From: Deinandra increscens subsp. villosa
Lineage: Eukaryota > Streptophyta > Magnoliopsida > Asterales > Asteraceae
Direction of reading: 5' to 3'
Assembly (NCBI GenBank): GCA_039602395.1
Contig: JBCNJP010000006.1
Span: 56,385,502 to 56,449,501 of the forward strand
Length of the DNA: 64,000 bases
Shown: in pieces, positions 12,389-23,222 of the stretch
Position numbering within the stretch: position 1 is the stretch's first letter
Layout: each line of letters opens with the position of its first letter
The notes under the pieces: generated by a model
Databases searched by the model: none
What the model saw: the letters and a program-made list of their open reading frames with translations, nothing else
Told to the model about the DNA's origin: nothing
Made by a program: the position numbers and the translations under genes

Positions 12389-12779
12389 GTACCTTATTTA
12401 GTTAAGCACTATCAAGAGTTAAGAGTAGAGAAGGTCTAAGGCTGCTAATACTAGAAAAAGAAGAAATTATAACAAACATAACATCTAATGTGGTATACAA
12501 GAAAGTGAAGAAATTTGTAAATCTTACATATTCGTTAATCATGTATTATACTACGAAATGTTCATTGAAATAGTCGCAAATAATTGCATGTTCAGTAAAT
12601 CTATTCATATCAATACTTACTTGCATCCATTTTATATTACAAATAAATATTCCATATGAAGAAATTCTCTACTCACACTATTAACTAAAAAAACAAGTCT
12701 ACGATAACCGTGCCAACAATATTTGCCTACCAATACTTTACTAAATACGCCCCGGGTGCCCCACGGGTAACAAACCTAG

Positions 12780-13618
12780 TGAAGTATATATGGGAAAAGA
12801 CGAAAATAGCCACGTTGACAAATACTTACCCAAAATATCCCTTGACCGATTTTGTCCTTAAAATAGCCACCATTGAAGACCGGCCTTGTTCACGGTCAGG
12901 ACGACCCCCATGTTCTTATGAAATTTTATAGGTTTTATAAACCCCAAACTTCATTCAAACGATCGTATCTTGTTCAATTCTAATCGAAATATGACATTGA
13001 AAATACCGTTGTGCTCAAAATCGAATGACTATCAGAACGCCATGTGGTTTGACACGATTTAGTGATTTTCTGAAAACTCGAACGAACACAGGAACGAGGG
13101 GTCGCAAATCGACATACACGATCGCCGGTTGAATATATACGGTTGCCGGCGACTTGGAACGTGGCAGGAAACCGACGGTCTTCGTCAGTAAAAATAGGGT
13201 CGTTGTCGGTCAGGGACGGTTGTCGGCAACCGTGAAACGCAACATGACAGCGTCGGATTGGCATAGAGGACGGTCGTCCGATCCTGAAGGACGGTCGTGG
13301 ACGACCGTACTTCGAAGACTATTTGAATACCAACAATTTTCAAACGTCTAAACTGAGGACGTTGACCGTCAAAAACGGCCATTTTCATACTTTTCCATAT
13401 ATATATATTCACCCCTAAAGATTGCTATTTTATTACACTTATTTTAAAATCATATCATTACTAAATTTTAATAAAGATATAAGCAATAATAACTAGAGTA
13501 AAGTAATTTATCATTTCATCATTCCACAACCCTGCCAAGGAAGATCCCTTTATTCATCCATCAAACATACATATTAGGATACATTAAAGTAATTTATTCA
13601 ACGAGTGGAACCCTAACA
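12780..13618. other. Intergenic DNA downstream of the ATS3-like gene
   Basis: No gene was recognised. A GC-richer patch (13100-13320) has several copies of ggacggtcgt / acgaccgt, including the closely spaced inverted motifs in 13268-13312. It gives open frames on both strands that show no domain. Confidence 0.4.
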
Positions 13619-14823
13619 TCACATGATCATTGACGAACGATCAGCAGCAACAGCATAACCCGAACAGTAATCGTATCCGTGCCACATGTCGCCGGGAATC
13701 CAATCGTTATACTCGAAAGAAACCGCCCTCGTATTGGACCCGTACACCTCTACTCTCTCGGGCAACCACCCGTCATACCCACTTCTATACAAGTACACGT
13801 AACATATTTCATACGTACATGGCCCGTAGAGCTCGAATGTATCCGCCGAGCATCGCTCAAACGTCCTTGTTGACGGATCGTCAATTCTCGGTGCATAAAC
13901 CTAATCATCATCATTATTAACCATCATTTTTTTCTTTTTGGGAAAGTATAACTAAAGACTATTTACATCAGATTATTATAAAGTAACATATTTTTCATAA
14001 TTCTCGATGCATAAACCTAAACTAGCTCTAATATCATGTAAGGGTAAGAGGGTGAAATGTCAAAAATCAGTTTTAGATTTGTCATTGAGGCTTGAATTTT
14101 TTGTTTAGAAAAAATGACTAAAAATGATTAATTAATTATCCTGAGACTTTTTGTTACACTATTTACTAATTTCCTTTAACTTATTTTCTAAAAATATTCT
14201 CATCAATAAGTAAAAAAATAAATCCCTATTGTAAGAAAATAAAAACATAATTATCATCTTCGTATGTTATGTTTCTGTTCGCGGTTGTCTTTTTTTTTTT
14301 TTTTTTTGATTTTTCTCATATAAACCAAAACCGAACCATAAAATTCAGTTTTTAGTAACTCTATCACGATATACATTCCACTGTTAATAGTCACTTAATT
14401 ATCCGTTCGGGTCGATTTTTTCGAAATTTCTCCACCCACGTTAGAAACTCTAACACGATATAAATACCAACAAATCGGACCTGATTGCCGTATGCATCGC
14501 CAAAGGAGAGACTGATTTGATCGCGAGTGTACGGAACCGAAGAGCAGCTCGTTACAATCCTTACGGTAAACGGACAAGCTCCTTCGTTCTACGAATTTAC
14601 AATGCGGTTAGTTAGTGATGAAATTCTGATTTCAGTTTTCATTTTCGTAAAATCGAAAGAGATCGATCGGTGGAAGTGGAACCGTTACCTGATGATTAGT
14701 ATTAGTAGCGTTGATCTTAAAATCAGGGTTTTTAGGTAGTGGTGTTTTGATGCTTGATCTTGCTTGAGACGTTGAGATTATAAGGGCACATAGAACGATA
14801 GTGAAACACAAAGTTCTCATCAT
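13619..14823 (-). CDS. ATS3-like protein (embryo-specific protein 3), PLAT/LH2-type domain
   Basis: There are three exons on the minus strand: 14823-14689 (45 codons), 14588-14481 (36 codons) and 13900-13619 (93 codons plus TGA), giving 174 residues. All joins are in phase 0 with GT/AG borders. Exon 1 encodes a signal peptide (MMRTLCFTIVLCALIIS…) after two adjacent ATGs; I chose the first. Exon 2 encodes SCSSVPYTRDQISLSFGDAY and exon 3 encodes RIDDPSTRTFERCSADTFE, then YEICYVYLYRSGYDGWLPE and WIPGDMWHGYDYC. This is the signature of the ATS3 family, about the usual length. The family is predicted to be secreted; ATS3 itself is expressed in Arabidopsis embryos, and its biochemical role is unknown. 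No in-frame stop or frameshift is visible, so the gene is probably functional. No clear TATA box was identified. Confidence 0.88.
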
Positions 14824-15759
14824 TTTCGACGAAACAAGAGTGATCGAATCGATGAAGTTGATAGACAAGTGTGGTTTGCAGAAATCTAAAACCCAAAGTA
14901 GATGACAAATTTATTACTGTTCTTTTTAACTTGGGTCTTACACTTGTCACGTAATGTGTAGACATGTGTTGAAAATCAAGATTCTCGATTGACACTTTTC
15001 ACAAGAGAGGTTGTGTTGTGTGCGCAACTGCACATAGAAGGTGTTATCGTGTTAGGCTTTTCGTAGTGGGCCACGTATCACGCTTTCACGTCAAATTTCT
15101 TCTCTCTGGACAATGAACTTAGGTTGCGTGGGTTTCTCCATGCGAGTTTTATTGGGGTCGGAAATGGTTCAGGTGATGTCAAAGTGGAGGTCGTGTGCTA
15201 GCGGCCTCCACTACGGATAGTCTTAGTGAGAGAGCAAGATTTAAAAACTCCTTTTGGAGTTGGTGTAACTATGGCGTCTGTGTGTTAAAGTATTTTAACG
15301 GCAGACAAGGTGTAATTTTCAAAATGATCTCCACAATCTAATGTAGGAAAAATGTGGATTTTAACTATGGTGAATGAGATGCCGAATCTCAAGTTGATTA
15401 GTTGGTTCATGGTACCATTACCTTCGTGTGTATATATATACACCAAGAAATGGATGATTATAAAAATACACTTTACGATTCATCTCAGTTGCAGCCTTCT
15501 TTCGGTTATTTTTCAGGCAATTAAGTTTTCTAGTCCGGCAGTTCATTGCTTCGAACCGCTGTACCCTGGGAACATACGACGGATTTGTTTAAATAAATCG
15601 TGTCACACACTAGCCCGGTTCTTTTCTGCTTCTTCTGTTTCTATTGCTTCTTGTTCTTACGCTATTTGTTGCGGCTACTAAATTCGGCTAGAAGTAGTTG
15701 TTTGTGGAGAAGAGATTTGGGGGGGGGGGGGGGGGGCAAGGGGGTACATGGTCAAAAGC
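14824..15759. other. Upstream region of the ATS3-like gene and unassigned DNA
   Basis: It presumably holds the ATS3-like promoter on the minus strand. The block ttgggggtcgg…cactacggatagtc (about 15150-15220) looks repeat-derived. A run of about 18 G occurs at 15719-15736, next to the solo LTR that follows. No other gene was recognised. Confidence 0.35.
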
Positions 15760-15764
15760 AATAA

Positions 15765-16104
15765 TGAAAATGCGTGAGCGGTGGATCGTATATTCAATCA
15801 TATCGAAATCAATGTTTAAACGTAATGAACACAAGAGTAAATACAATAAAACTTGTATTAGACCATGGAGAACCATAGAGTACACACACTTATGATCTGA
15901 CACAGAAACTATCAAGAGCTCCTGAATACAACACAAGACAAGCTATATATACTAAGCAAATCCCGATGGGCCGAACCTCAGGTTCGGACCAGGTTTGTCT
16001 GTGTTCGAACTCTGAGTTCGCCTAGAGTTCGGACCACAACAAACTTGCAACACAATGTCTTGTATTCGATACTTCACATGACGATCAGGAACCGTGTATC
16101 AACA
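15765..16104 (-). mobile_element. Solo LTR of 340 bp with 5-bp target duplications
   Basis: Read on the minus strand it begins TGTTGATACACGG and ends CACGCATTTTCA. Direct repeats AATAA flank it at 15760-15764 and 16105-16109. It has a TATA box, agtatatatagc, and GTTCGG-type palindromes (cgaacctgaggttcgg). An LTR of the same family lies at 63070-63358 (both share the palindrome, the ggttaatacaagt/ggtctaatacaagt region and the tttca end). There is no internal region. The lineage is not determined. Confidence 0.8.
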
Positions 16105-16549
16105 AATAAAAAAGAATTAACGACTCTTTCTACACATATATATATATATATATTTCTTCTAAAAATAAGACACAATGTTATTCTGATGAGCGGTTTAAAT
16201 GTACGTTTTACATTATATTAATTACTCCCCATATACACCAGTGGGTCTAAAAGATATCATTTTAGTTGGTTTTAATAATTAATGTGTTAATAGGAGAATA
16301 AGCTTAAATTGTATAACTATGATGAGTCCGGATCGTAACATTTTGATGGGTCAAGTTGTATAATTTCTTTTATGAATTATGTTTCTAGTAGGAAAATACC
16401 ATAACATAATACTAATAACTTGTGGTTGCTTTTCGTGAACAGGAAAGTTAAATAAAGAAAAAAAGATGAAAGGATGCATACATGATAATTTAAAACTAAA
16501 GTGCTTGGAGTGGAGCTAGTGACGTAAGGAAATAATTACGAGATTCAAG

Positions 16550-17395
16550 GTTTAATGCAAATCGAAAAGTCAAATGCTGGAATTAAAGTTCGGATTCTAC
16601 AAAAGCACGGGCGGTACGCCCAACCAAAGTAAATTTAGGGCGGTACGCCCACCGGGCTAAGTCGGCAGAATTTTATTAATTTTTTGTTTTCTAAACCTCT
16701 TTAAAGGGTGTTTAGGTATGAGTTCGAACCCTAATCATCCCCAGCCGTTTTTGGGGTGAGAATTACGAATTTGGAGACTTTTTTAGAGATTCTTTGAAGG
16801 TTGTAATCATTCGGTAATCGTTTTTATGCAATTTTTAATATTAATCATGTTTGTTTCATTAGCTATGTCCGGCTAATCACCGCTAACCGCTTTTGGTGAT
16901 TGATTGGTGAAATCGTTCTATTCTTAATCAATTGCTAACTAGTTGTTCCGGAATACTTGCTACCGTTGAACACCCGCATGCTAAATTGTTTAATCTAACT
17001 AGTAACCTAGGGTTTTAGTGGTCCACTGTTTAATGATCTAGCACTTTCTTACGGCAGGACTAATCAGCCCATTAGGAACTTAGGTTATTAGGTCAAGGAG
17101 GCAATTGAGGGGCATGTCTATGTGTCACAGTTAAGTAATTAGGTTTTGCCTAGATCGGTAGCCAACCAGGATCCAAAAGTGGTTAGCTTCGTTTAATTGA
17201 TAGTTCAAGTAAGTTTTTAGTTCCAAGTTAGTTAATTTGTTAATTAATCCACCCAACAATTCAAAACAGCCAAGTGGCAAAGTAGGTAATTTTAGGTTAA
17301 TCAGTAATTTTAGTTAATTTAGTTAATCAGTTAATCAATTTCCACATATTCCCTTGGTTCGATAACCCTAGCTTCCACTACTACAAAATCAATCT
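16550..17395 (+). repeat. Possible decayed retrotransposon LTR/leader
   Basis: Two gggcggtacgccc motifs occur at about 16607-16651. Further on, the pattern ttccacatattcccttggttcgataaccctagcttcc (in pieces, 17340-17378) resembles the conserved stretch of Athila-type LTRs. No termini, primer-binding site or genes were found, so the assignment is tentative. Confidence 0.35.
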
Positions 17396-17538
17396 AAGTT
17401 GGGGATTTGAAACGGCCTGACAAACCGTTATCATATTCTTCCACCGAATCTTCTGTCATCTTAAAGCAGTCCGAATTTTGCCAATGACGACAATTTCAAG
17501 TTTCTTTCTGGCTTTGCATCCGCCTCGATCGCACTAGA

Positions 17539-17937
17539 AGATACAGCACCTATAAAATAGAATATGTTCAACGCGCACGTCTAGAGGCTAAAGAGCGACT
17601 AATGAGGGATTACTTTGTCGAAGATCCCGTGTACAATGAAGAAAAGCTCGTTGACATATTCTAGATGTCGAGAAGTTAGTTTCTAAAGATCGTTCTGGGT
17701 GTAACCGAAAATTATGAATGGTTTTAAGATGGGATGGATGTGAGTATAAAGGAAATTTACTCGCTGTTACAAAAGTATACCTCCATCATTCGTCAACTCA
17801 CGTACAGTAATGCTCTTGAGGAATATGATGAATATTTAGCTATGTCTGCTAGAACCTCACACGAATCCCTAGACTATTTTTGCAATGTTCTTTTTCAATT
17901 GTGTCATACAGAAATTTTGTTGGAAAATTGTGTGTGA
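17539..17937 (+). pseudogene. ALP1 / HARBI1-like nuclease (PIF/Harbinger transposase family), N-terminal fragment
   Basis: The frame encodes YVQRARLEAKERLMRDYF, then EDPVYNEEKLVDIF and YSLLQKYTSIIRQLTYSNAL, then EEYDEYLAMSARTSHESLDY. This is the N-terminal, helical part of plant ALP1-like / Harbinger-derived proteins (DxF…MS..LF.. I…, LQK.TA.IRQLAYG…DEYL.MS..T..E.L..FC). In-frame stops occur at 17662-17664, 17677-17679 and 17725-17727. The catalytic DDE part is absent: the frame ends at 17937 and nothing similar follows. The source could be a Harbinger transposon or a domesticated ALP1 copy. Confidence 0.75.
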
Positions 17938-18059
17938 ATGAGATGTTAATCTCAAAGTAATTTGGTGCAAGTTTGGGAATGTGGTGCATCTTGTTCCACA
18001 TTAGTGTGGAGACAAAATTTCTTCTAGTTTATAAGAGTAAACTTCAAATACATTGACAA

Positions 18060-18269
18060 CACTCGATTCATGTTTTACTCTGGTTCATACCCTCGCGTAG
18101 GGGGGGGGGGTGCGAAAAAAGGATGTTTGGGTCGAAATCTTGAACTCGTGCATGCAGACACGAATGCAGCTCCGAAACACTGGGTCCGCGATAGTCAGGT
18201 TTTTTGTTTTGAGCAGATTCTCACCCATACCAACAACAGTCTCGAATACTCTCGTTGCAGCTTTCCATT
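18060..18269. other. Unassigned stretch left of the plastid insertion
   Basis: It contains a run of 10 G (about 18101-18110). The minus-strand frame across it joins the plastid segment in a different frame and shows no domain of its own. It may be host DNA or more organelle-derived DNA. Confidence 0.3.
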
Positions 18270-19367
18270 CACACACATCTTTCCATGTCTTCGGATACAA
18301 CCCATAAGGGTTTGCGCATTCTTTGTACATAAACCCTCTTCAGGGTTTCACGTAGTTTCAGCAATTCTCCCGTTGCTACTTTAGAAAAATAATCAGGTTG
18401 GTGGATCATTACCCTGATGATATAAGATAAGAAAAGGATAAACGAAAGATAAAAGAATAACAATAAGAAAAGATGGAATGGAATAACCGTACGGGCATTA
18501 TGCATTGCATACGTATCTACAATAAAATTGACCCTTACCTTCCATCAAATAAAGAAAAAATAGGATCGATCAGACCCCGATCCGTAAATAATCAACTTAC
18601 CACCCTTCCTTTCGGAGGAATTCAAAAAATATTATGATGGCTTTGTTGCTTTATATATTGATTATATTTTTTTGTCTGCGATTTGTCTGTCATTCAGGAA
18701 TCCAAAGTTGCTTTTTTATTTGATCAAATAAATTAAGGAAAACAGGTCGTTTATTTTTTTGCTCTATAAATATTGTTAAGAGACCTCTGGTGTGAAAAAA
18801 GTTTATGACGCTGAACTGGACTTCCAATAATCAAATAGGAAATACATTTTTATCATATTACTCTCTCGATACATATTCTAATGTTTTGGAAACAAAATTT
18901 CTTATTTATATCGAATTCAAAGTGCCATGCTATTATTACTTAATATTCATATTTCATATGGCGAAGGCGTAGATTTTTTTTTTCTCAAATAAAATCCTCA
19001 TTGGCACCAAGCGTGAGGGAATGCTAGACGTTTGGTAATTTCTCCTCCGACCAGGATATAAGATCTCATCGAAGCGGCTCATCCCATGCATATTGTATGT
19101 ACATCTGGTTGCACAAATTGCATAGTATCATAAAGAGCCACTCCCGGTATTACCCATCCGCTAGGAGAGTTTATAAATAAATAAAGATATTTGGTATCAT
19201 CCTCGATACTGAGATATACCATAAGACCAATAAGTTGATTTGAGATCTCGCTATCAACCTCTTGACCTAAAAAAATTAATCTTTCTCAATAAAGTCGGTT
19301 GATTAGGGTCAAATTGTATCCCTTCGGAACCGTATATGCGTCTTTTCTCGATTATTTTCTATCTTTT
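18270..19367 (-). other. clpP1: Nuclear plastid DNA (NUPT): clpP part of exon 3, intron 2 and exon 2
   Basis: On the minus strand the right part encodes ClpP sequence ending near an intron. A long intron-like AT-rich stretch follows, and then a frame with VMIHQP, ELLKLRETL(K)RVYVQR and KPLWVVSEDMER, the C-terminal part of plastid ClpP protease. The forward text around 19020-19300 (ggtaatttctcctccgacca, ttgcacaaattgcatagtat, accaataagttgatttgaga) is plastid clpP exon 2. Group II introns and plastid gene order are kept, so it came from plastid DNA, not from cDNA. Exon 3 has lost an internal piece and is mutated, so it cannot act. The right edge is cut by an LTR starting at 19368. Confidence 0.85.
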
Positions 19368-20640
19368 TGTCACAACCCGGGAAAACCCGTCGCCCTCAGG
19401 GGCTCCGCGGACCTGGTGCGCGATAGGTGGCGCGACCGCGGCCACCACCAGGATCTGAGTCGTCAGACACTCCGAACATCTACATGCTCGATTTAATAAC
19501 CAAAATATATTTTCGAAACAGGTTTTATCAGAGTTAAGTAGTATTAACCAAAATGGTGCGGAAGCATTTATCAAGTTTAGAAAACCATTTGCGGAAGCGA
19601 CAAACCATTAGTTATTCAAAACAAACATCGCGAAAGCGAAACATAAATAATTTAGTAAGTCATCGCCCATGGCAACAAAACGAGTTTAACAAGACACAAC
19701 CAATGCAAACCAAATACCAATGATCCTAAGTGTGTGTGCCTTAGTGACTTCCTCTTAAGGACCTGAGAAGAAACATGTAAAGTATCAACACAAGGTTGGT
19801 GAAATCATTGAGTTTAAAAGTAGGAAACATCGTTTTTCTAGAAGATACAGGTTTAACCAGTTACTCTCATCAAGACGTAACCCCTCAGGAATCCCATTCC
19901 TGAAAACAAGTCTAACAAAAGCAATAAAGCATTTTATATACCTAGGTTAGCTAGACCGCGACATTTATAAACTAGTAGGAATTCGTAACCACCATAACTA
20001 ACAGACATAAGTTTTTGCTTTCCGGTTGTGCTATGATGCGGAACACAACGCCGAGTTAGGACTACCTGTTCCTCTCCCCTCCAAGGGCCGGTAGGAGCTA
20101 GAGTGACTAGCGCGGACAGGGTTTGTCAGACCCAGTAGATCTACCAAACATTTCTCCGTTATCACTGATATAAAATGGCTTACGCTATTAGTGGAAGGAC
20201 TCCCTTGCATGTTTTTCGTCTACTATTTATAAAGTAATATATAAAACAATAAAGCAGTTCAAAAACCTTAAAAATTTACCACATGTCTTCTCCTCCAAAA
20301 GCGTTAAATAGTAAAAGTGGGGCCGTGAACTCACCTTAGGGTGTAAATACGCTATTCCAAATCAACCATTCACTAAGAACTAGTGAAGACCTCCTAGACT
20401 TCACCTATGACATATAATCGTGTAAGTGTTGACCGTGTTATTGTTACATGGTTTAGACTTGAGGGTTTAGCCGTTTAGGATTAGGTGTTAAGTGTTAGTT
20501 ATTTTTTGTTAAAGCTTTAGAGTGTAGGAGTTATGTTTTAGATGTTGAGATACAAATTAGTTACGTGTCAAAATACATTTACTTAATTTGTTGTCATGGA
20601 TACATATAGTATTATCATGCAACCTGTTGCTATTTTTGTG
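19368..20640 (-). mobile_element. Partial Ty3/gypsy LTR (Tekay-like), minus orientation
   Basis: It starts TGTCACAACCCGGG, the complement of a typical …GGGTTGTGACA LTR end, directly at the edge of the plastid insertion. Motif order resembles the LTR at 28175 read the same way: a gcggaagc block, then a patch with ggttggtgaaatc, then gaactcaccttagggtg near 20328. The other end and the target duplication were not found, so the right limit is approximate. Confidence 0.5.
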
Positions 20641-21409
20641 TAATTAGGGATTGACTTTTTATTGATCGGACTTTTAACTTATATTGGTCGGGTTCGGTGG
20701 TGCGGGGTAGTGCACGCCCGTATCGATAAAGTTAAGTGGGATACAAAGGGGCAACGCCCCCTTGGCGGGGATTTGGGGGCAGAGCCCCTGGCTGAGGTCG
20801 AAAAATTTTATTTTGGACGAATTCCTTCATTAAAATTGCACTAGAAAATTTATTTGTTCGGAAATTTAATTATAAATTTCGCAGCACCAATTGTGTAATT
20901 TTGGCATTTTTCGAATTACAGATAACTGCAATTACACTCCTCCTCCTATACGGTTGATCATCATTAGGAAACAAAAGACGGTTCAAAATCTATCTCTGCA
21001 AAATTCTTACATTCATCATGTTCGTCTCGATCGTATCCGATTGATTTTCTAGAATGAAGCACGAGAATATTTAATCTGAAAGTGACTTTCGAGATTATCC
21101 AAGAAAAGAAACAACTAGTTAAATTTAAACTAACATGTTTATTGTATTCATTATATTTTCCTCAAAGTGGTGGGTGAGTAGATGAGCATATTAATGAAAG
21201 TAAAGTTTTACAAGCATGAGCTGATCTCTTGTGCTATCTTTATCCTATTTCAACACCTAATCTGATAAGTTCACTTAACATATGCTACTCCTACATTGGG
21301 TACTTCAATTCCTTTAGAGTAACTTTATACATGCTTTCATTTATTGTATTTTCATAGTACTAACTTATATTATGAGCCAATTTGATAAATCTAGTTCGAC
21401 CGGATATGA
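20641..21409. other. No gene recognised
   Basis: The block aaggggcaacgcccccttgg…gggggcagagcccctgg (about 20747-20800) is a GC-rich inverted motif of the kind common in plant repeats. The remainder is AT-rich without features. Confidence 0.35.
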
Positions 21410-21417
21410 TTCGACCT

Positions 21418-21709
21418 CAGGGGCGGACCCACATAGAGCCCAGGGGTAGCGCCCGCTACCCCTGAACTTTTACCCCGACGTGCAAATTTTTTTTTATTTA
21501 TAGGTTTTCGGTTTTTCGCGACCCCTGAAACGAATTTTTCGCGACCCCTGGAAGAAATTTTATGGCTTTTACTTAAAATTATGATCAAAAGTCTCTTAAA
21601 AATATGATTAAAAGCCCGTTAACTACCTAAAAAAATTTTTCGGGAGCGCTGCCCCCGAACCCCCGTTAGTCCCCGCTACCCCTGATATTCTTTCCTGGAT
21701 CCGCCACTG
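21418..21709. mobile_element. hAT-type MITE, 292 bp, with perfect 8-bp target duplication
   Basis: The ends are CAGGGGCGGACCCA and TGGATCCGCCACTG, inverted with a few mismatches. TTCGACCT is duplicated exactly at 21410-21417 and 21710-21717. CAG…CTG termini with an 8-bp duplication define hAT elements. Inside are two cgcgacccctg motifs and gcgctgcccccgaaccc. There is no coding capacity. A related terminus, cagtggcggatac, occurs at 56889. Confidence 0.9.
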
Positions 21710-21894
21710 TTCGACCTCTTATTTGTACTATCGCACATGAGTGAAAAAAAACAAAATACATTATTGTACCATTCGAACCTACTCTTTTGTGAAACATAAA
21801 ATCACCTACGTACTCCGTGTCGATTATTATCGTGTTGCTTATTATCTTGTTACTTTTTTTAAAATTTATTTTGTGGATTCTTTGTCAGAAGTAA

Positions 21895-22270
21895 CTGGAT
21901 GGATTGGGATCTTGAAGGTCAAAAAGTTTTTGAGGTGAAACATGTTAGAAAAGTTATTGAAAGGAAGCATTTTTCGGATTTAGAGAGATCGACTAGATGA
22001 AATTCGAACATACCAAAGAAGGTGAACATCTTTGTTTGGAGACTTCTTCTGGATACACTTCCGACCCGTGTCAAATTATGTACAAAGGTATCGATATTCC
22101 GTTTATTTTATGCTCTTTTTATGATAGAGAGGTCGATTCGGTGGGTCATTTATTCGGTTCTTGTGGCTTGGCGGTTAAAGTTTGAAGATCTTTAATGACG
22201 TGGTTAGAGCTTCATATGCCTCTTGATTTGGCCCCTTCCTTCTGTATTGATTGCTTGTCTAATTCAAAAT
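21895..22270 (+). pseudogene. LINE reverse-transcriptase fragment, zf-RVT region
   Basis: Across two frames it encodes IPKKVNIFVWRLLLDTLPTR, then GIDIPFILCSFYDREVDSVG, then HLFGSCGLAVKV. This is the zinc-finger-like region (zf-RVT) at the C-terminus of plant L1-type ORF2 (…W..LPT…NL..RG……CP.C…E…HLF..C..A..VW). At least two frameshifts and a TAG within the stretch show decay. The polymerase core and a poly(A) tail are missing. Confidence 0.7.
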
Positions 22271-22639
22271 GACGAAAGTTAAGAAAAAAATAATAGAATG
22301 CATTATTCATGTCACTTGGTAGTTTATGCGAATAAAAAAAGTTGTTAAGTGCATGTTGCCTTTACAATTCAGGTTGTTCATCAAGATGAAGAGTCAAATA
22401 AGCCTTGTGGCTCAAAGTCAAAGGTTCACCAAATTGACAGTCTGCGACAACTTGGATATATTTGACACTACAAATTAGTACATACGTTCTATCTTAACAG
22501 TTGACTATCAACGAATCGGCTATTTTATCGCTGCTTTGGTCATATATTGTAGGGAGAGGTTCAAATGAGAAGTTTGTTTTGGGTAAAAAGGATAAGAAAG
22601 AATTTCAGGGATCTTGATCTAATAAAAAAGGAAGTATGG

Positions 22640-23222
22640 GTATTTTAGTCTTACTTTTGTTGACTTTTTATTTACTTCCTCCATTTTTTTTAAACATTCA
22701 TAACTTTCACATACGACATTATTTAAAAAAAAAATACACTATAAAAACGAGCTTTTTTTTATCTTTAAAACGCGTATAGTGTTTTTATATAAAAAATGAA
22801 AAAAATTACTCTTTCGATTTCTGACACAATGTTCAGATCATTGTGTCATTGTGTCGTCGTGTCAAAAGTATATATAGTGTTACTATATATAAAATTAAAT
22901 ACTCTTTCGGTTTTTGGCAACATATGAAACAATGATCTGAAAATTTTGACACAATATTACACAATGATCTGAACATTTTTGATACAATATGACACAATGA
23001 TTCAAACATTTTGACACAATGACACAATGGTCTGAACATTTTGATACAATTGATAGAGTAATTTTTTTTAAATTTTTATATATAACAACACTGTACGCGT
23101 TTCAAAGATAAAAAACGTTCGTTTTTTATGGTGTAATTTTTTTAAAAAAATAATGTCGTATCTAAAAGTTATGAAGATTTAGAAAATGGGGGAATTTGAT
23201 AAAAAGTCAACAATACCCTTCT
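22640..23222. mobile_element. Foldback element with inner acacaatga tandem motifs
   Basis: The left arm (gttgactttttatttactt…cattcataactttcacatacg) is complementary to the right arm (…cgtatctaaaagttatgaag … gataaaaagtcaacaataccc). The arms continue inward through acgcgtatagtg / cactgtacgcgt. The centre (22820-23050) carries repeated gacacaatgatctgaacatt-like units in both orientations. It is about 580 bp, with no coding capacity and no certain target duplication. Confidence 0.65.

Larger units (their letters stand above)
9687..12779 (+). mobile_element. Non-autonomous Helitron with a captured gene fragment
   Basis: The 5' end starts TCTACTACTTTAATAAGTGA directly after an A. The 3' end is a GC-rich partial hairpin, ccccgggtgccccacggg (about 12750-12767), followed 12 bases later by CTAG before a T (12776-12780). 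A TC start, a 3' hairpin followed by CTRR, and insertion between A and T define Helitrons. There is no Rep/helicase gene. The interior holds a captured exon resembling IMP4 (10270-10362), AT-rich DNA and a small tandem repeat. The hairpin is imperfect, so terminus age or exactness is uncertain. Confidence 0.6.

Noticed and set aside
13630..13920. 96-codon plus-strand frame
   Set aside because: It is antisense to exon 3 of the ATS3-like gene.
7640..18110. G-runs at 7645, 15719 and 18101 as quadruplex elements
   Set aside because: They are plain homopolymers, prone to sequencing error, and too uniform to argue function.
18085..18330. 81-codon minus frame with WKDVCEWKAATRVF
   Set aside because: It overlaps the mutated clpP remnant in another frame and no family match was recognised.
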